Notes under the pieces: generated by a model
What the model was told of the DNA's origin: nothing
The model's input: only the letters and a program-made list of their open reading frames with translations
The model's database searches: none
Shown: in pieces, positions 40,571-57,628 of the stretch
Position numbering within the stretch: the stretch's first letter is position 1
Layout: each line of letters opens with the position of its first letter
Origin: Pseudomarimonas salicorniae
GTDB taxonomy: Bacteria > Pseudomonadota > Gammaproteobacteria > Xanthomonadales > Xanthomonadaceae
Direction of reading: 5' to 3'
Assembly (NCBI RefSeq): GCF_023156535.1
Contig: NZ_JALNMH010000003.1
Coordinates: 62,001 to 126,000, forward strand
Length of the DNA: 64,000 bases
Translations under genes and position numbers: made by a program

Positions 40571-41389
40571 TCAAAACCGGCCGCCGGTGACGGCCAGTAC
40601 GCGGTCGCGTAGGGCGACCAGTCTTGGGCCGATTTCGTCGAGGATACGTTCGCGGGTCATCAGCGACACCCGGCCGCTGCAGTTCAGCGCCAGCACGCGG
40701 TCGCCATCGGCCGACACGAGGGGCACGCCAACGGCGAACACATCCGGGTTCCAGTCGCCCATCGAGAAGCAGAAGCCATAGTGCCGGCAGTCCTCGCGGG
40801 CGCGCAGGATGCCGGCCTTGAGCCGCGGAAAATAGCCGGGCTCGCACTCGCGCTCCAACTCGTGCATCAGCCGATCGAAGACCGGCTGCGGCCGGGCGGC
40901 GAGGTCTGCGCGGCCCAGCGCGGTGGAGCCGTGCGGCACGCGGGCGCCGGGGGCAAGATTCAACTCGAAGCTCGGGTCCCCCTCGACGATGTCGAGCAGC
41001 ACCATGCGCCCGCGCTCGGCCTCGCCCAGCATCACCGCCGCGCGGGTGGATTCGGCCAGCTCGCGCATCAGCGGCCGGGCAATCTCCAGCACCTCGTTGC
41101 CGCGAAGAAAGCAATGGGCGAGGGTGAGCACGGCGGTACCCAACGCGTACTTCTCCCGCGCCTGCGAATAGCTGAGGAGGCCGAGGCAGGACAGGGTGTA
41201 GGTCAGCCGCGAAACGGTCGCCTTGGGCAGACCGGTGCGGCGTGCGATCTCGCGGTTGCCGAGGTGCCGCTCGCCGTGCTCGAAGCAGCGCAGGATGGCG
41301 GCGCCGCGGCCGATTGCCGACACGTACTGCGGATGCGACTCATCGATCGACAGGCTGTAGGTGTCGATCTGCCGTTTCGTGCTACCCAT
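40571..41389 (-). CDS. IclR-family transcriptional regulator
   Basis: A 272-residue regulator with an N-terminal winged helix-turn-helix ([20 protein letters not shown]) and the C-terminal IclR effector domain (from about residue 90). I start it at MGSTKRQID; the frame is open further upstream but overlaps the acyl-CoA dehydrogenase gene. It lies immediately downstream of that gene with an 8-bp overlap and so is controlled by the same divergent promoter region, which holds two IclR-type palindromes. It probably senses an acyl-CoA or aromatic intermediate; the ligand is not readable. Confidence 0.9.
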   Translation of the reverse strand: MGSTKRQIDTYSLSIDESHPQYVSAIGRGAAILRCFEHGERHLGNREIARRTGLPKATVSRLTYTLSCLGLLSYSQAREKYALGTAVLTLAHCFLRGNEVLEIARPLMRELAESTRAAVMLGEAERGRMVLLDIVEGDPSFELNLAPGARVPHGSTALGRADLAARPQPVFDRLMHELERECEPGYFPRLKAGILRAREDCRHYGFCFSMGDWNPDVFAVGVPLVSADGDRVLALNCSGRVSLMTRERILDEIGPRLVALRDRVLAVTGGRF

Positions 41390-42635
41390 GGCCCGAATCG
41401 ACGCGATCGGCGCCGGCCGGCGCATTTTTGGCAAGCTCCAGCCGGGCGATGGTGCCGCAGTGCACTTCGTCCGGCCCGTCGGCCAGACGCAGGGTGCGGA
41501 TCATCGCGTAGGACGCGGCCAGCGGGAAATCCTCGGTCACGCCACCGCCGCCGTGGGCCTGGATCGCCCAGTCGATCACCTGGCAGGCCATCTGCGGCGC
41601 GACGACCTTGATCATGGCGATCTCGGCGCGGGCGACCTTGTTGCCGACGGTGTCCATCATCTGCGCCGCCTTCATGGTGAGCAGGCGGGCCTGATCGATC
41701 ATGCAGCGCGACTGCGCGATGCGCTCGTGCCAGATCGACTGCGCTGCGACCGGTTTGCCGAATGCGATGCGTGACTGCAGCCGCCGGCACATGTATTCCA
41801 GCGCCCGTTCGGCGGCGCCGATGGTGCGCATGCAGTGGTGGATACGGCCCGGGCCCAGCCGGGCCTGGGCGATGGCGAAGCCACGTCCCTCGCCGACCAG
41901 GATGTTCGAGGCCGGCACGCGCACGCCCTCAAGGGTGATCTCCATGTGCCCGTGCGGGGCATCGTCGTAGCCGAATACCGGAAGGTGCCGCCTGACCGTG
42001 ATGCCGGGTGCATCGGCGGGCACCAGGATCATCGACTGCTGCTCGTGCTTGGGCGCCGACGGATCCGTCTTGCCCATCACGATGTAGAGCGCGCAGCGCG
42101 GATCACCGGCGCCGGAGGCGAACCACTTGTGTCCGTCGATCACGTACTCGTCGCCCTCGCGGCGGATTGCGCACTGGATGTTGGTGGCATCCGATGAGGC
42201 CACCGCCGGCTCCGTCATCAGGAAGGCTGAACGGATCGTTCCCGCGAGCAGCGGCTCCAGCCAACGGTCCTTCTGCGCATCGGTGCCGTAGCGCTCGAGG
42301 ATCTCCATGTTGCCGGTGTCCGGCGCTGCGCAGTTGAACACCTCGGGCGACCAGAACACCCGACCCATGATCTCGCAGAGCGGGGCGTACTCGAGGTTGC
42401 TGAGCCCCTCGGGCGCGCGCTCCGAGCCGGGCAGGAACAGATTCCAAAGCCCGGCATCGCGCGCCTTCGGCTTCAGTCGCTCGACGGTCTGCATCACCTG
42501 CCAGGGATTGCCGCTCTCGCGGTGGCGTCGCTGCTCGGCGTGGTACTCGGCTTCGGCCGGATAGATGTACAAATCGAAGAACTCCAGCAGGCGCTGCTGC
42601 AATTCACGGGCACGGGGCGTGGCGAGGGGTTCCAT
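41382..42635 (-). CDS. acyl-CoA dehydrogenase, ACAD10/11-like
   Basis: A 417-residue FAD enzyme that would introduce the first double bond of beta-oxidation. The three-part dehydrogenase fold is recognisable by [30 protein letters not shown] and [16 protein letters not shown]. At the C-terminal position where short/medium-chain enzymes have Glu in YEGT, this one has ADGPDEVH as in ACAD10/11 proteins, so the base may be Asp. Start chosen at [11 protein letters not shown]. It is the first gene of the minus arm, with IclR behind it, and faces the ECH-HAD gene across 229 bp with two operators. Confidence 0.9.
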   Translation of the reverse strand: MEPLATPRARELQQRLLEFFDLYIYPAEAEYHAEQRRHRESGNPWQVMQTVERLKPKARDAGLWNLFLPGSERAPEGLSNLEYAPLCEIMGRVFWSPEVFNCAAPDTGNMEILERYGTDAQKDRWLEPLLAGTIRSAFLMTEPAVASSDATNIQCAIRREGDEYVIDGHKWFASGAGDPRCALYIVMGKTDPSAPKHEQQSMILVPADAPGITVRRHLPVFGYDDAPHGHMEITLEGVRVPASNILVGEGRGFAIAQARLGPGRIHHCMRTIGAAERALEYMCRRLQSRIAFGKPVAAQSIWHERIAQSRCMIDQARLLTMKAAQMMDTVGNKVARAEIAMIKVVAPQMACQVIDWAIQAHGGGGVTEDFPLAASYAMIRTLRLADGPDEVHCGTIARLELAKNAPAGADRVDSGHG

Positions 42636-42659
42636 GGCAGCTCCAGGGGTGGCGCTTAT

Positions 42660-42676
42660 ATTCCGTAATGCGGAAC
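42660..42676. promoter_or_regulatory. IclR-type operator 1
   Basis: ATTCCGTAATGCGGAAC carries the perfect inverted repeat TTCCG-N5-CGGAA. It matches the general IclR-family operator form GTTCCGCATAGCGGAAC. It lies 25 bp upstream of the acyl-CoA dehydrogenase ATG, where binding would block the minus arm. Confidence 0.75.
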
Positions 42677-42787
42677 AGCATGCGCGATTGAGGACAGCGG
42701 CATCGTAGTGCCGGTGCATCCAGTTGACAACGGTGGCGCTCGTGCTGTGTCATCCGGCAGCGCGACGCCCCACCCGCCGAGCTTAGT

Positions 42788-42804
42788 GTTCCGTTTGCTG
42801 GAAC
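42788..42804. promoter_or_regulatory. IclR-type operator 2
   Basis: GTTCCGTTTGCTGGAAC has perfect GTTCC/GGAAC arms with the same 17-bp overall size as operator 1. It lies about 60 bp upstream of the ECH-HAD start and 112 bp from operator 1, so one repressor could control both arms. Confidence 0.72.
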
Positions 42805-42864
42805 TCTGGAATCGGCCGGTGGCGAAACCGTCGCCCCTTTCTGGTCATGCGAGAACGCCAAGCC

Positions 42865-44949
<2,085 letters not shown>

Positions 44950-44968
44950 GCCTGCGCGGAGTCCCGTC

Positions 44969-46147
44969 ATGAAAGATGCCGTCATCGTTTCCACCGCGCG
45001 CACTGCCCTCGCCAAGAGCTGGAAGGGCGCGCTCAACATGACCCACGGCGCCACCCTCGGCGGCCATGTGGTGCAGCACGCCGTCCAGCGCGCCGGCCTT
45101 GATTCGGCCGAGATTGAGGACGTGCTGATGGGCTGCGCCAACCCCGAGGGCGCCACCGGCATGAACATCGCCCGCCAGTGCGCCCTGCGCGCCGGCCTGC
45201 CGGTCAGCGTCCCCGGCGTCACCATCAATCGCTTCTGCTCCTCCGGCCTGCAGACCATCGCCATGGCCGCGCAGCGGGTGATGGCGGGGGAGGGCGAGGC
45301 CTTCGTCGCCGGCGGCGTGGAGAGCATCTCCTGCGTGCAGGCGCAGATGAACCAGCACATGCTGGCCGACCCCTGGATCAGCGAGCACAAGCCCGAGCTT
45401 TACTGGCCGATGCTGCGCACCGCCGAGACCGTGGCCAAGCGCTACGGCATCGACAAGGAGCGCCAGGACCGCTACGGCGTCGAAAGCCAGCAGCGCGCCG
45501 CCGCCGCCCAGGCAGCCGGGCGCTTCGACGACGAGATCGTGCCGATCACCGTCCGCGCCGGCGTCGCCGATCCGAAGACCCAGCGGCTGATGAGCCGCGA
45601 GGTGACGCTGTCGGCCGACGAGGGCATCCGCGCCGATACCACCTACGAGGCGGTGGCGAAGATCCGCACCGCGCTGCCCGGCGGGGTGATCACCGCCGGC
45701 AATGCCAGCCAGTTCTCCGACGGCGCTTCGGCCGCGGTGGTGATGGACGCCGACGCCGCCAGGACCCGGGGGCTAAAGCCATTGGGAATCTTCCGCGGCT
45801 TCGCGGTGGCCGGTTGCGAGCCGGACGAGATGGGCATCGGCCCGGTCTTCGCCGTGCCCAAGCTGCTGCAGCGTGCAGGTCTGACCGTCGAAGACATCGG
45901 GCTCTGGGAACTCAACGAGGCGTTTGCCGTGCAGGTGCTGTACTGCATGGAACGGCTCGGCATCCCGCATGAGCGACTCAACGTCAACGGCGGCGCCATC
46001 GCCGTCGGCCACCCCTATGGCGTCAGCGGGGCGCGCCTGGTCGGCCACGCCCTGATCGAGGGCCGGCGTCGCGGCGTGAAGTACGCCGTCGTGACCATGT
46101 GCATCGGCGGCGGGCAGGGTGCCGCCGGCCTGTTCGAGATCGTCTGA
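44969..46147 (+). CDS. acetyl-CoA C-acyltransferase (thiolase)
   Basis: A 392-residue thiolase with Cys90 (NRFCSSG), His348 (GHPYGVSG) and Cys378 (CIGGGQG), so all catalytic residues are present. It begins 19 bp after the ECH-HAD gene and would finish the cycle begun there. It is a paralogue of the thiolase at 576, with a clearly different sequence. The chain-length preference is not readable. Confidence 0.93.
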   Translation: MKDAVIVSTARTALAKSWKGALNMTHGATLGGHVVQHAVQRAGLDSAEIEDVLMGCANPEGATGMNIARQCALRAGLPVSVPGVTINRFCSSGLQTIAMAAQRVMAGEGEAFVAGGVESISCVQAQMNQHMLADPWISEHKPELYWPMLRTAETVAKRYGIDKERQDRYGVESQQRAAAAQAAGRFDDEIVPITVRAGVADPKTQRLMSREVTLSADEGIRADTTYEAVAKIRTALPGGVITAGNASQFSDGASAAVVMDADAARTRGLKPLGIFRGFAVAGCEPDEMGIGPVFAVPKLLQRAGLTVEDIGLWELNEAFAVQVLYCMERLGIPHERLNVNGGAIAVGHPYGVSGARLVGHALIEGRRRGVKYAVVTMCIGGGQGAAGLFEIV

Positions 46148-46148
46148 G

Positions 46149-46628
46149 ATGGCTGAGGATCGACGCCGGGTGATCCCCCTCGACCGGCTGGCCGATGAGC
46201 TCGGCCGCGAGGTCGCCTGCAGCGACTGGCTGCTCGTCGACCAGCCGCGCGTCGATGCCTTCGCCGACTGCACCGAGGACCACCAGTGGATCCACCTCGA
46301 CGCCGATCGGGCCCGGCGCGAGACACCGTTCGGCGGGACCATCGCGCACGGCCTCCTGACCCTGTCCCTGTTGCCCGGGCTGATGGACCGCTGCCTGCGC
46401 ATCGACGGCGCCGCCATGACCATCAACTATGGCCTCGACCGCGTCCGCTTCCCGGCGCCGCTGCCCGCGGGCAGCCGCGTTCGCGCCCGCCTGCAGTTGG
46501 ATTCGCTGGACCAGATCGAACAGGGTGTTCAGGCGCGCTGGCAGGTCAGCGTCGAGCGCGACGGCAGCGAGCGGCCGGTCTGCGTCGCGCTGATGCTGGC
46601 CCGTTACCTCCGCGCGCCGTCGAGCTGA
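46149..46628 (+). CDS. MaoC-family (R)-specific enoyl-CoA hydratase-like protein
   Basis: A 159-residue hot-dog-fold protein with the hydratase-2 motif: the Asp/His pair in TEDHQWIHLDADRA followed by PFGGTIAHGLLTLSLLP. It would hydrate or dehydrate (R)-3-hydroxyacyl-CoA, complementing the (S)-specific ECH-HAD enzyme. It starts one base after the thiolase stop, so it belongs to the plus-arm operon. Confidence 0.87.
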   Translation: MAEDRRRVIPLDRLADELGREVACSDWLLVDQPRVDAFADCTEDHQWIHLDADRARRETPFGGTIAHGLLTLSLLPGLMDRCLRIDGAAMTINYGLDRVRFPAPLPAGSRVRARLQLDSLDQIEQGVQARWQVSVERDGSERPVCVALMLARYLRAPSS

Positions 46629-46760
46629 GCCTTCTGGACCGCCTCGCCCCGGCGCCGCCGGAGCGATCTGTGTTGCCTGCGGGGCGGCCTGCCGGGTAGC
46701 GTGTCCGACTTTCGGCGCGGCAATCCGCGCCGGGCCCGTCCCGTCCACGAGGAGCCCTGC

Positions 46761-48887
46761 ATGTCGACCGCGACCGCCGTCCCGCCGCTGCCCCTGCTGC
46801 CCCAGCACGACACCGAGGAGGGCCGCGCCGCGCGTGCCTTCCAGCTGTCGATGGCGCGCACCGACTACAACTACATGCACAGCTACATGGACGCCGTGCC
46901 GATGTCCGCCGACCTGCCCTCGGCGGAGAAGTTCAGCCTCGACTACGAGGCGCAGGTGGTGAAGGTGTTCGTGCCGCTGATCGAGAACTTCAAGCAGGTG
47001 GTGGTGAATCTGCTGGAGCGCGAGTTGCGCGGCGACCTGCCAACCGATGCTGTGGCCGCGGTCGAGGCCGCCTGGAAGAAGCTCGAGCACGACTTCAGCC
47101 TGCTGCACCCGCTGCGTGACGCCAAGGAGCTGAAGGCCTTTCTCGAGACGCTGGCTGCGCTGCCGCGCGCGTTGGAGGGCATGGCCAACATCCCGCGCGA
47201 CCTCGAGGCGATGCTTCAGGGCCTCGACGCGGTGTTCAAGGAGATGCTCGCCACCGGGCCGACCGCCTTCCTCAAGTCGACCCTGTACGACATGCTCGGC
47301 GAGCACGGCCGGCAGTACCTCGATGCGAAGACCATCGCCGACTACGCCGCCCTGTTCATCACCCTGCCAAGGCCCGCCACGCTCGACATCCAGCGCCAGC
47401 CCTGGATGCGCGACGAGCTCGAGCCCTGCGAGCAGGACTGGTTCTTCGGCTACCTGCAGATCGCCGGCTTCAACACCACCCAGCTGCGCGCCGTGGTCGC
47501 GACGCCGCCCAAGGAGGGCGTGGCCGTCGACCTCGCCAGCCTGCAGGCGAAGATGCCGGTCAGCGATGGCCTGCTGCGCTCGGTCAGCGGCGATGACCAG
47601 ATCACCCTCGATGAAGCGATCCGCCAGAACCGCCTGTACGTGGTCGACTACAGCCAGCTGGCCGAGGCGCGTTCGGATCCCCTGCACGGCAAGCCACGCT
47701 ACCCGGTGGCTCCGATCGCCCTGTTCTACTGGAACCCCCAGCCGCCGGAAGGCTTCCCCCCGGGCGGCGCCCTGCAGCCGATCGCCATCCAGCTCGGCCA
47801 GAAGCACGACGAGGAAAGCTGCCCGCTGTTCTCGCCCAACGACTTCGCCAAGGCCAACGACGCCCAGGGCCTGAAGTGGCGCATCGCCAAGTACGCGGTC
47901 AACGTCGCCGGTGCCATCCAGCACGAGGCGGTCGCCCACCTTGGCGCCTGCCACCTGATCATCGAGCCGATGGTGGTCGCAGCCCATCGCCAGCTGTCGG
48001 AGAACCACCCGCTGCTGCGCCTGCTGCTGCCGCACTTCCGCTTCACCATCAACATCAACGACGACGCCATCCACAGCCTGATCGTTCCGGGAGGCGTGGT
48101 CGCCTGCAATGTCGGCATAGCCATCGAGTCGACCCTCAAGCTGGTCTCCGATGCCCACCGCGCCTGGCGTTGGGACGACAACGTGCCCCCGCGCCTGTTC
48201 GCCCTGCGCGGCGTCGACAAGCTGCCGCAGTTCCCGTTCCGCGACGACACCCTGCCGCTTTGGGAGGCCATCCACCGCTTCGTCGGCGGCTATCTGCGCC
48301 TGTACTACGCCGGCGACGCCGATGTCCGCGACGACAACGAGCTGCAGGGCTGGATCCACGAGCTGACTGCGCCGCAGTACTGCGGCTTCAAGGGCCTTGG
48401 TGGCCTTGTCGCCACGGGCGATCCGGATCGCCCGTGGCGCATCGAGAGTCTCGACTACCTGATCGAGATGGTCAGCCTGATCCTCTATACCGCCGGCCCG
48501 CAGCACGCATCGGTCAACTATGCCCAGTACCCGCTGATGTCCTACGTGCCCGGCGTCGGCGGCAGCCTGTACAGCCCGATGCCGACGCGCAGCCAGACCC
48601 TCGACTCCGAGCAGCAGATTCTCGCCTGGTACCCGCCGCTCGATGTCGCCCTCTACGGCGCCTCGTTCGAGTACCTGTTGACCGGCGTGCAGTACGACAC
48701 CTTCGGCCACTACGAGCACAACCCGCGCGATCCGTACTTCAAGGATCCCCGCGTCGCCCCGCTGGTGGCCGACTTCCAGGCCGAGCTCTCACGCATCGAA
48801 ACCGCCACCCGCCAGCGCAACACCGAGCGACCCTGGCCCTATCCGTACCAGCTGCCCTCGCATATCCCGAACAGCATCAGCATTTGA
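46761..48887 (+). CDS. bacterial lipoxygenase
   Basis: A 708-residue non-heme iron lipoxygenase, which adds dioxygen to polyunsaturated fatty acids. All five iron ligands are visible: His393 and His398 in HLGACHLIIEP, His582 and Asn586 in HASVN, and the C-terminal isoleucine Ile708. The catalytic domain resembles LoxA of Pseudomonas aeruginosa; no N-terminal PLAT domain and no clear signal peptide are seen. The ATG at 46761 follows AGGAG. It lies 132 bp after the MaoC gene on the same strand, so a link to the fatty-acid cluster is likely but separate transcription is possible. Bacterial lipoxygenases are sporadically distributed, which hints at horizontal acquisition. Confidence 0.92.
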   Translation: MSTATAVPPLPLLPQHDTEEGRAARAFQLSMARTDYNYMHSYMDAVPMSADLPSAEKFSLDYEAQVVKVFVPLIENFKQVVVNLLERELRGDLPTDAVAAVEAAWKKLEHDFSLLHPLRDAKELKAFLETLAALPRALEGMANIPRDLEAMLQGLDAVFKEMLATGPTAFLKSTLYDMLGEHGRQYLDAKTIADYAALFITLPRPATLDIQRQPWMRDELEPCEQDWFFGYLQIAGFNTTQLRAVVATPPKEGVAVDLASLQAKMPVSDGLLRSVSGDDQITLDEAIRQNRLYVVDYSQLAEARSDPLHGKPRYPVAPIALFYWNPQPPEGFPPGGALQPIAIQLGQKHDEESCPLFSPNDFAKANDAQGLKWRIAKYAVNVAGAIQHEAVAHLGACHLIIEPMVVAAHRQLSENHPLLRLLLPHFRFTININDDAIHSLIVPGGVVACNVGIAIESTLKLVSDAHRAWRWDDNVPPRLFALRGVDKLPQFPFRDDTLPLWEAIHRFVGGYLRLYYAGDADVRDDNELQGWIHELTAPQYCGFKGLGGLVATGDPDRPWRIESLDYLIEMVSLILYTAGPQHASVNYAQYPLMSYVPGVGGSLYSPMPTRSQTLDSEQQILAWYPPLDVALYGASFEYLLTGVQYDTFGHYEHNPRDPYFKDPRVAPLVADFQAELSRIETATRQRNTERPWPYPYQLPSHIPNSISI

Positions 48888-48973
48888 GCCGTGCCACCGA
48901 AGCGCGGGAGGGCAGGGCACACCCTCCCGCGCTGCGTGCCTCGCCACACAAGATTGCGATGTGCGCTTGGGAC

Positions 48974-49311
48974 GCAAAGAAGACCTTCATAGGGTGCGGC
49001 TGGCCGCACCGGGCGTATCGTCCGAATGCCCGTATCGGTGCGCCAAGGCTCGCCCTATGCGGATTCGCCAACGTTTAACAGATCCCGACCGTAGGAGCGC
49101 ACTTGGGCGCGACCGCGGAGCTCCGCTCTGGCCGCGGTCTGTGGTGAATCCGTAACTCTGCGGTCGCGCCCAAGGGCGCTCCCACGGTTTGACTGCGGCA
49201 AGGCCTGCTTTGCGGCGCAAACCGGACTTTGCATCGCCGTTGCACGTAGGAGCCAGCTTGCTGGCGATCGCCCCGCCCGGGGCGCCTATCGCCAGCAAGC
49301 TGGCTCCTACA
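48974..49311. repeat. composite repeat A-B-C, copy 3
   Basis: Module A (from 48974) has CATAGGGTGCGGCTGGCCGC with a decayed closing arm. Module B (49091-49185) has a GTAG rather than GTGG head. Module C (49245-49311) is the GTAGGAGCCAGC REP. A further degenerate module A arm is visible at about 49377-49440. It separates the convergent lipoxygenase and kinase genes; there is no gene in 48888-49823. Confidence 0.87.
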
Positions 49312-49530
49312 TTCGGGTTTTGCGGAATGTCTTCTTTGCGCCTGGAGAACGCACAGTCGAACGGTCCCCTGGCGACGCCGCACCGGGCGTATCCTTCGCA
49401 CGCCCGCAACGGTGCGCCCCAGGCGCATCCAATGTGGCGCCTCGCCAACATGCAGATTAAGCGCCGCAAGTCGCTCAATACTCGAAACCCCTTTCGCGAC
49501 TTTCGCGTCCTTCCCGGACCGCCCTTTGCA

Positions 49531-49802
49531 CTAGGGAGACTCTGAACAAGTCCAGCGCCCCGCGCCGGAGGTTGTGCAGCCGGCCAGCAAGGCGCGCGTC
49601 GCAGGGCGTGGTGGTGCCACGGCCAAGACGCGCAACGCGGCTGGATGGCTGCACAATCCCGGCCCGGAGGGTTGCCACGGTGTGCGCCCGCACCTGCGTT
49701 GGCCACCTTGAACGTGGCACCACCACGTCCTTCGGCGTCCGCCTTGGTGCGAACGCACACCGTGGCAACGCGGGGCACGGGACTTATTCAGAGGCTCCCT
49801 AG
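49531..49802. mobile_element. MITE-like element A, copy 2 (inverted relative to copy 1)
   Basis: A 268-bp copy (49533-49800) of the element at 310-577, in opposite orientation and nearly identical. Terminal repeats GGGAGNCTCTGAANAAGTCC and CTAG flanks on both sides (49531-49534, 49799-49802) are kept. It ends 22 bp from the stop codon of the kinase gene. It contains no transposase gene and must depend on one elsewhere. Confidence 0.85.
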
Positions 49803-49823
49803 CTCTTCGAACGCGTAGCCGGC

Positions 49824-54851
<5,028 letters not shown>

Positions 54852-54965
54852 CTCCGAAGCTCAAGGACCGGCAACAGCCGTCCGCGGACGCGTGAGCGCG
54901 GCCGGAACGGGCGATATGCAAGACTACCGCGCCATCCCCTTGGGCGCCATGCGCCGCGATGGCGG

Positions 54966-57416
54966 TCAGAAGCGCAGGCTAAGCTCGAGCTCCACGGTGC
55001 GTCCCGGGGCACGCACATGGGCGAAGGCACCGCCCGGTGCCAGGGGGATGACCGACGTGAATACGTCGTAGCGGCGATCGGTGAGGTTGCGCGCCGCCAG
55101 CGCCACGCTCCAGCTGGCCGCCTGCGGCCGCAGCTCGATGCGGTAGTCGAACAGGCTGTAGGCCGACTGCCGGGTCTGCACCTCGAGATCCGAGGCGGTG
55201 GCGTGGTCGCCGGTGTAGCGCCACTGCAGGGTGTGGGTGAACTGCCAGGCGCCGAGCTGGCCATCCTGCTCGATGCCGAACACGCCCTCGAGCTCGGGCA
55301 CGAAGGGCGTGCGCCGGCTCGACCAGTCGCAGAGCACCTGCCCGGTGTTCAGGCGCTCTGTGGTGCTGCAGTTGGCGTCGGGGAAGTGGTCGTAGCGGAA
55401 GTCCACCCAGGAGGCATTGCCGCGCAGCCGCCAGTGCTCGGTCAGCTGCCAGACCAGGTCGACCTCAAGGCCCTGCGAAGTGGAACTGGCGGCATTGCCG
55501 ACCACGAAACCGATGCCGCCATCGAAGACCGAGACCTGCAGGTCGTCGTAACTACCGTGAAAGGCGGCAAGGTTCAAGCGCAGCCGCGGCCCCTGGTGCT
55601 TCAGGCCCAACTCGAACACGCTGGCGCTCTCGTCGCCGTACTCGACCTCGTCGCGGTTGCCGCCTTCGTAGAGGAAATCAAAGCCGCCGGCCTTGGCCCC
55701 GTTCGACCAGCCGGCGTAAAGCAGCAGGCCAGGGTCGGCCTGCCAGGACAGGCTGGCCTGCAGCATCGGCTGGGTTTCACGCCGTGAGAGGTCGCCGAAC
55801 TCGTGCGGCGTGCCGCGCCCGTTGGAGACGATGCTGTAGCCAAGCAGATGGTTCGGCGCCAGCAGCGGGCCCACGGTGGTGCCATCGGGCAGGACCAGCA
55901 CGTAGCGGGTCGGATCGGCGAGATAGGCCGGATTGGCCAGCAGGCCGGGACCGATCTGCGGATCCAGCCAGCGCAGGTCGACCAGCGGGCCCGGGCCATC
56001 GACATGGTCGAGCCCGGCGCCGCGCACGGCCTGGAAGGCGTCCTTGCGGGTGCGCTGCAGGCGCAGGCCGAGCGCGGCCCGCCAGTCCTCGGCGAAAGCC
56101 CAGTCCAGATGACCGAAGATCGCCGACTGGCGGGTCTGCTGGTCGAGCAGGATGTGCCGCGAGAACGGCTCCAGCAGGCCGCCGACGAGGTCGGTCGGCA
56201 GCCCGAAGGCCGGGGCGATCAGGGCCGGCAGGTTGAAGTCCGACAGGTAATCGTTGCGGAAGTCTTCCTGCTGCCAGTACAGGCCGAACAGGTAGTCGAG
56301 GCTCGGCGAGGCCTGGCCGGAGACGCGCAGCTCCTGCGAGAACTGCTCGAAGGTCTCGTCCTGGAAAACGTTGATCAGGGTGGCCGGGGTCAGGTCGACG
56401 TCGGCCGAGTGCCGGTAGTCGTAGGCGCTGTGGCCGCTGATCGAGGTCAGCGTCCAGCTGTCGGCTTCGTAGACCAGCTCGGCCAGCGTCTCGTCCATCT
56501 CGGTGATCTGGAACGCCGTGGTGTACTGGAACGGCGCGCCGTTGCCGATGTCGAGGCGGTTGTCGCCCAAGCCGGTGAACGGCGAGCCGGGCCAGGGATT
56601 GCCCTGGCCGTCGACATGCTTGAAGACGTCGAAGATGTGGCCGTCGCGCTGGTGCCGCGCCTGCTCGTGGCGCAGCGCAAGGCTGGTGCGCTCGCCCGGC
56701 AGCCAGAGCGCGCTGATCCTCGCCGCCTCGTCATCGATCTTGGGTTCGCTGCGCCCGGAGGCGGCATTCGGGAACAGGCCCTGCTGCTGGTCGCGCCAGG
56801 TGCCGGCCACGCGCAGGGCAAGGGTCTCCGACACCGGCAGGTCAGCGCCGCCGCGGACCTTCCAGGTACGGTACTCGGCCTCGTAGCCCAGGCCCAGCTC
56901 ACCCTCGCGCTGGAAGCCCGGCTTGCGGGTCATCGCGCTGATCGCGCCGCCGATCGAGCTGTTGCCGTACAGGGCCACCTGCGGACCGCGTAGCACCTCG
57001 ATGCGCTCAAGATCGAACAGGCCGATGTGCTGCTGGTTCATGCGCCCGCGATACAGCCCGTCGACATACACGCCGACCGCCTGCTCGAAGGCATTGTTGT
57101 CGCCCGAGTTGACCCCGCGCAGGGACATCCGGCTGGTGATGGCGAGGTCGCCCTGCTGCAGCCCGGGCACCGCATCGCCGAGCGCGTCCAGCGAGTCGAG
57201 CGCCCGCTGGCGCTGCGCCGTGGCGTCGAAGCTCAGCACGCTCATCGGCACCTTCTGCAGGGCCTCGGTCTTCTTGCGTGCGGTCACCACCACGGTGTCG
57301 AGCGCGGCCTCCTCGCTGGGCTCCACACCGGCATCCGCCGGCTGCGCCGCCGCCTGCATCGACAGCATCGCCCCCAGCCCGAGCCAGCCCGAGCGCACCG
57401 CAGCCGCCTTCCTCAT
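54966..57416 (-). CDS. TonB-dependent outer-membrane receptor
   Basis: An 816-residue receptor with a signal peptide (ends near AAAQ), a TonB box (DTVVVTA), a plug domain with LRGVNSGDNN and IEVLRGPQVALYGNSSIGG, and a beta-barrel that ends in an aromatic residue (ELELSLRF). It imports a ligand across the outer membrane with TonB energy; the ligand is not readable, although the length fits siderophore or cobalamin receptors. It is divergent from the DUF418 gene across 212 bp. Confidence 0.92.
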   Translation of the reverse strand: MRKAAAVRSGWLGLGAMLSMQAAAQPADAGVEPSEEAALDTVVVTARKKTEALQKVPMSVLSFDATAQRQRALDSLDALGDAVPGLQQGDLAITSRMSLRGVNSGDNNAFEQAVGVYVDGLYRGRMNQQHIGLFDLERIEVLRGPQVALYGNSSIGGAISAMTRKPGFQREGELGLGYEAEYRTWKVRGGADLPVSETLALRVAGTWRDQQQGLFPNAASGRSEPKIDDEAARISALWLPGERTSLALRHEQARHQRDGHIFDVFKHVDGQGNPWPGSPFTGLGDNRLDIGNGAPFQYTTAFQITEMDETLAELVYEADSWTLTSISGHSAYDYRHSADVDLTPATLINVFQDETFEQFSQELRVSGQASPSLDYLFGLYWQQEDFRNDYLSDFNLPALIAPAFGLPTDLVGGLLEPFSRHILLDQQTRQSAIFGHLDWAFAEDWRAALGLRLQRTRKDAFQAVRGAGLDHVDGPGPLVDLRWLDPQIGPGLLANPAYLADPTRYVLVLPDGTTVGPLLAPNHLLGYSIVSNGRGTPHEFGDLSRRETQPMLQASLSWQADPGLLLYAGWSNGAKAGGFDFLYEGGNRDEVEYGDESASVFELGLKHQGPRLRLNLAAFHGSYDDLQVSVFDGGIGFVVGNAASSTSQGLEVDLVWQLTEHWRLRGNASWVDFRYDHFPDANCSTTERLNTGQVLCDWSSRRTPFVPELEGVFGIEQDGQLGAWQFTHTLQWRYTGDHATASDLEVQTRQSAYSLFDYRIELRPQAASWSVALAARNLTDRRYDVFTSVIPLAPGGAFAHVRAPGRTVELELSLRF

Positions 57417-57628
57417 TCCGCATCACCTCGAACAGCGCAGACCGCCCGCGCGTCCGCAACGCCGCGAATCTTGCCATAGCCCTGTCCAGCGGCGCGGGCT
57501 GGCGCCGGTCGACAGCGCTAGGAAATCCCCGACGCGGGGTAGGGCGCAGACGCATTCTCGGCCGGAGGCTGGGCCGACACGGCGGAGGCTTACACTGCGC
57601 TGCGACCGGTCAAGGCGGGGGAGGGTGC

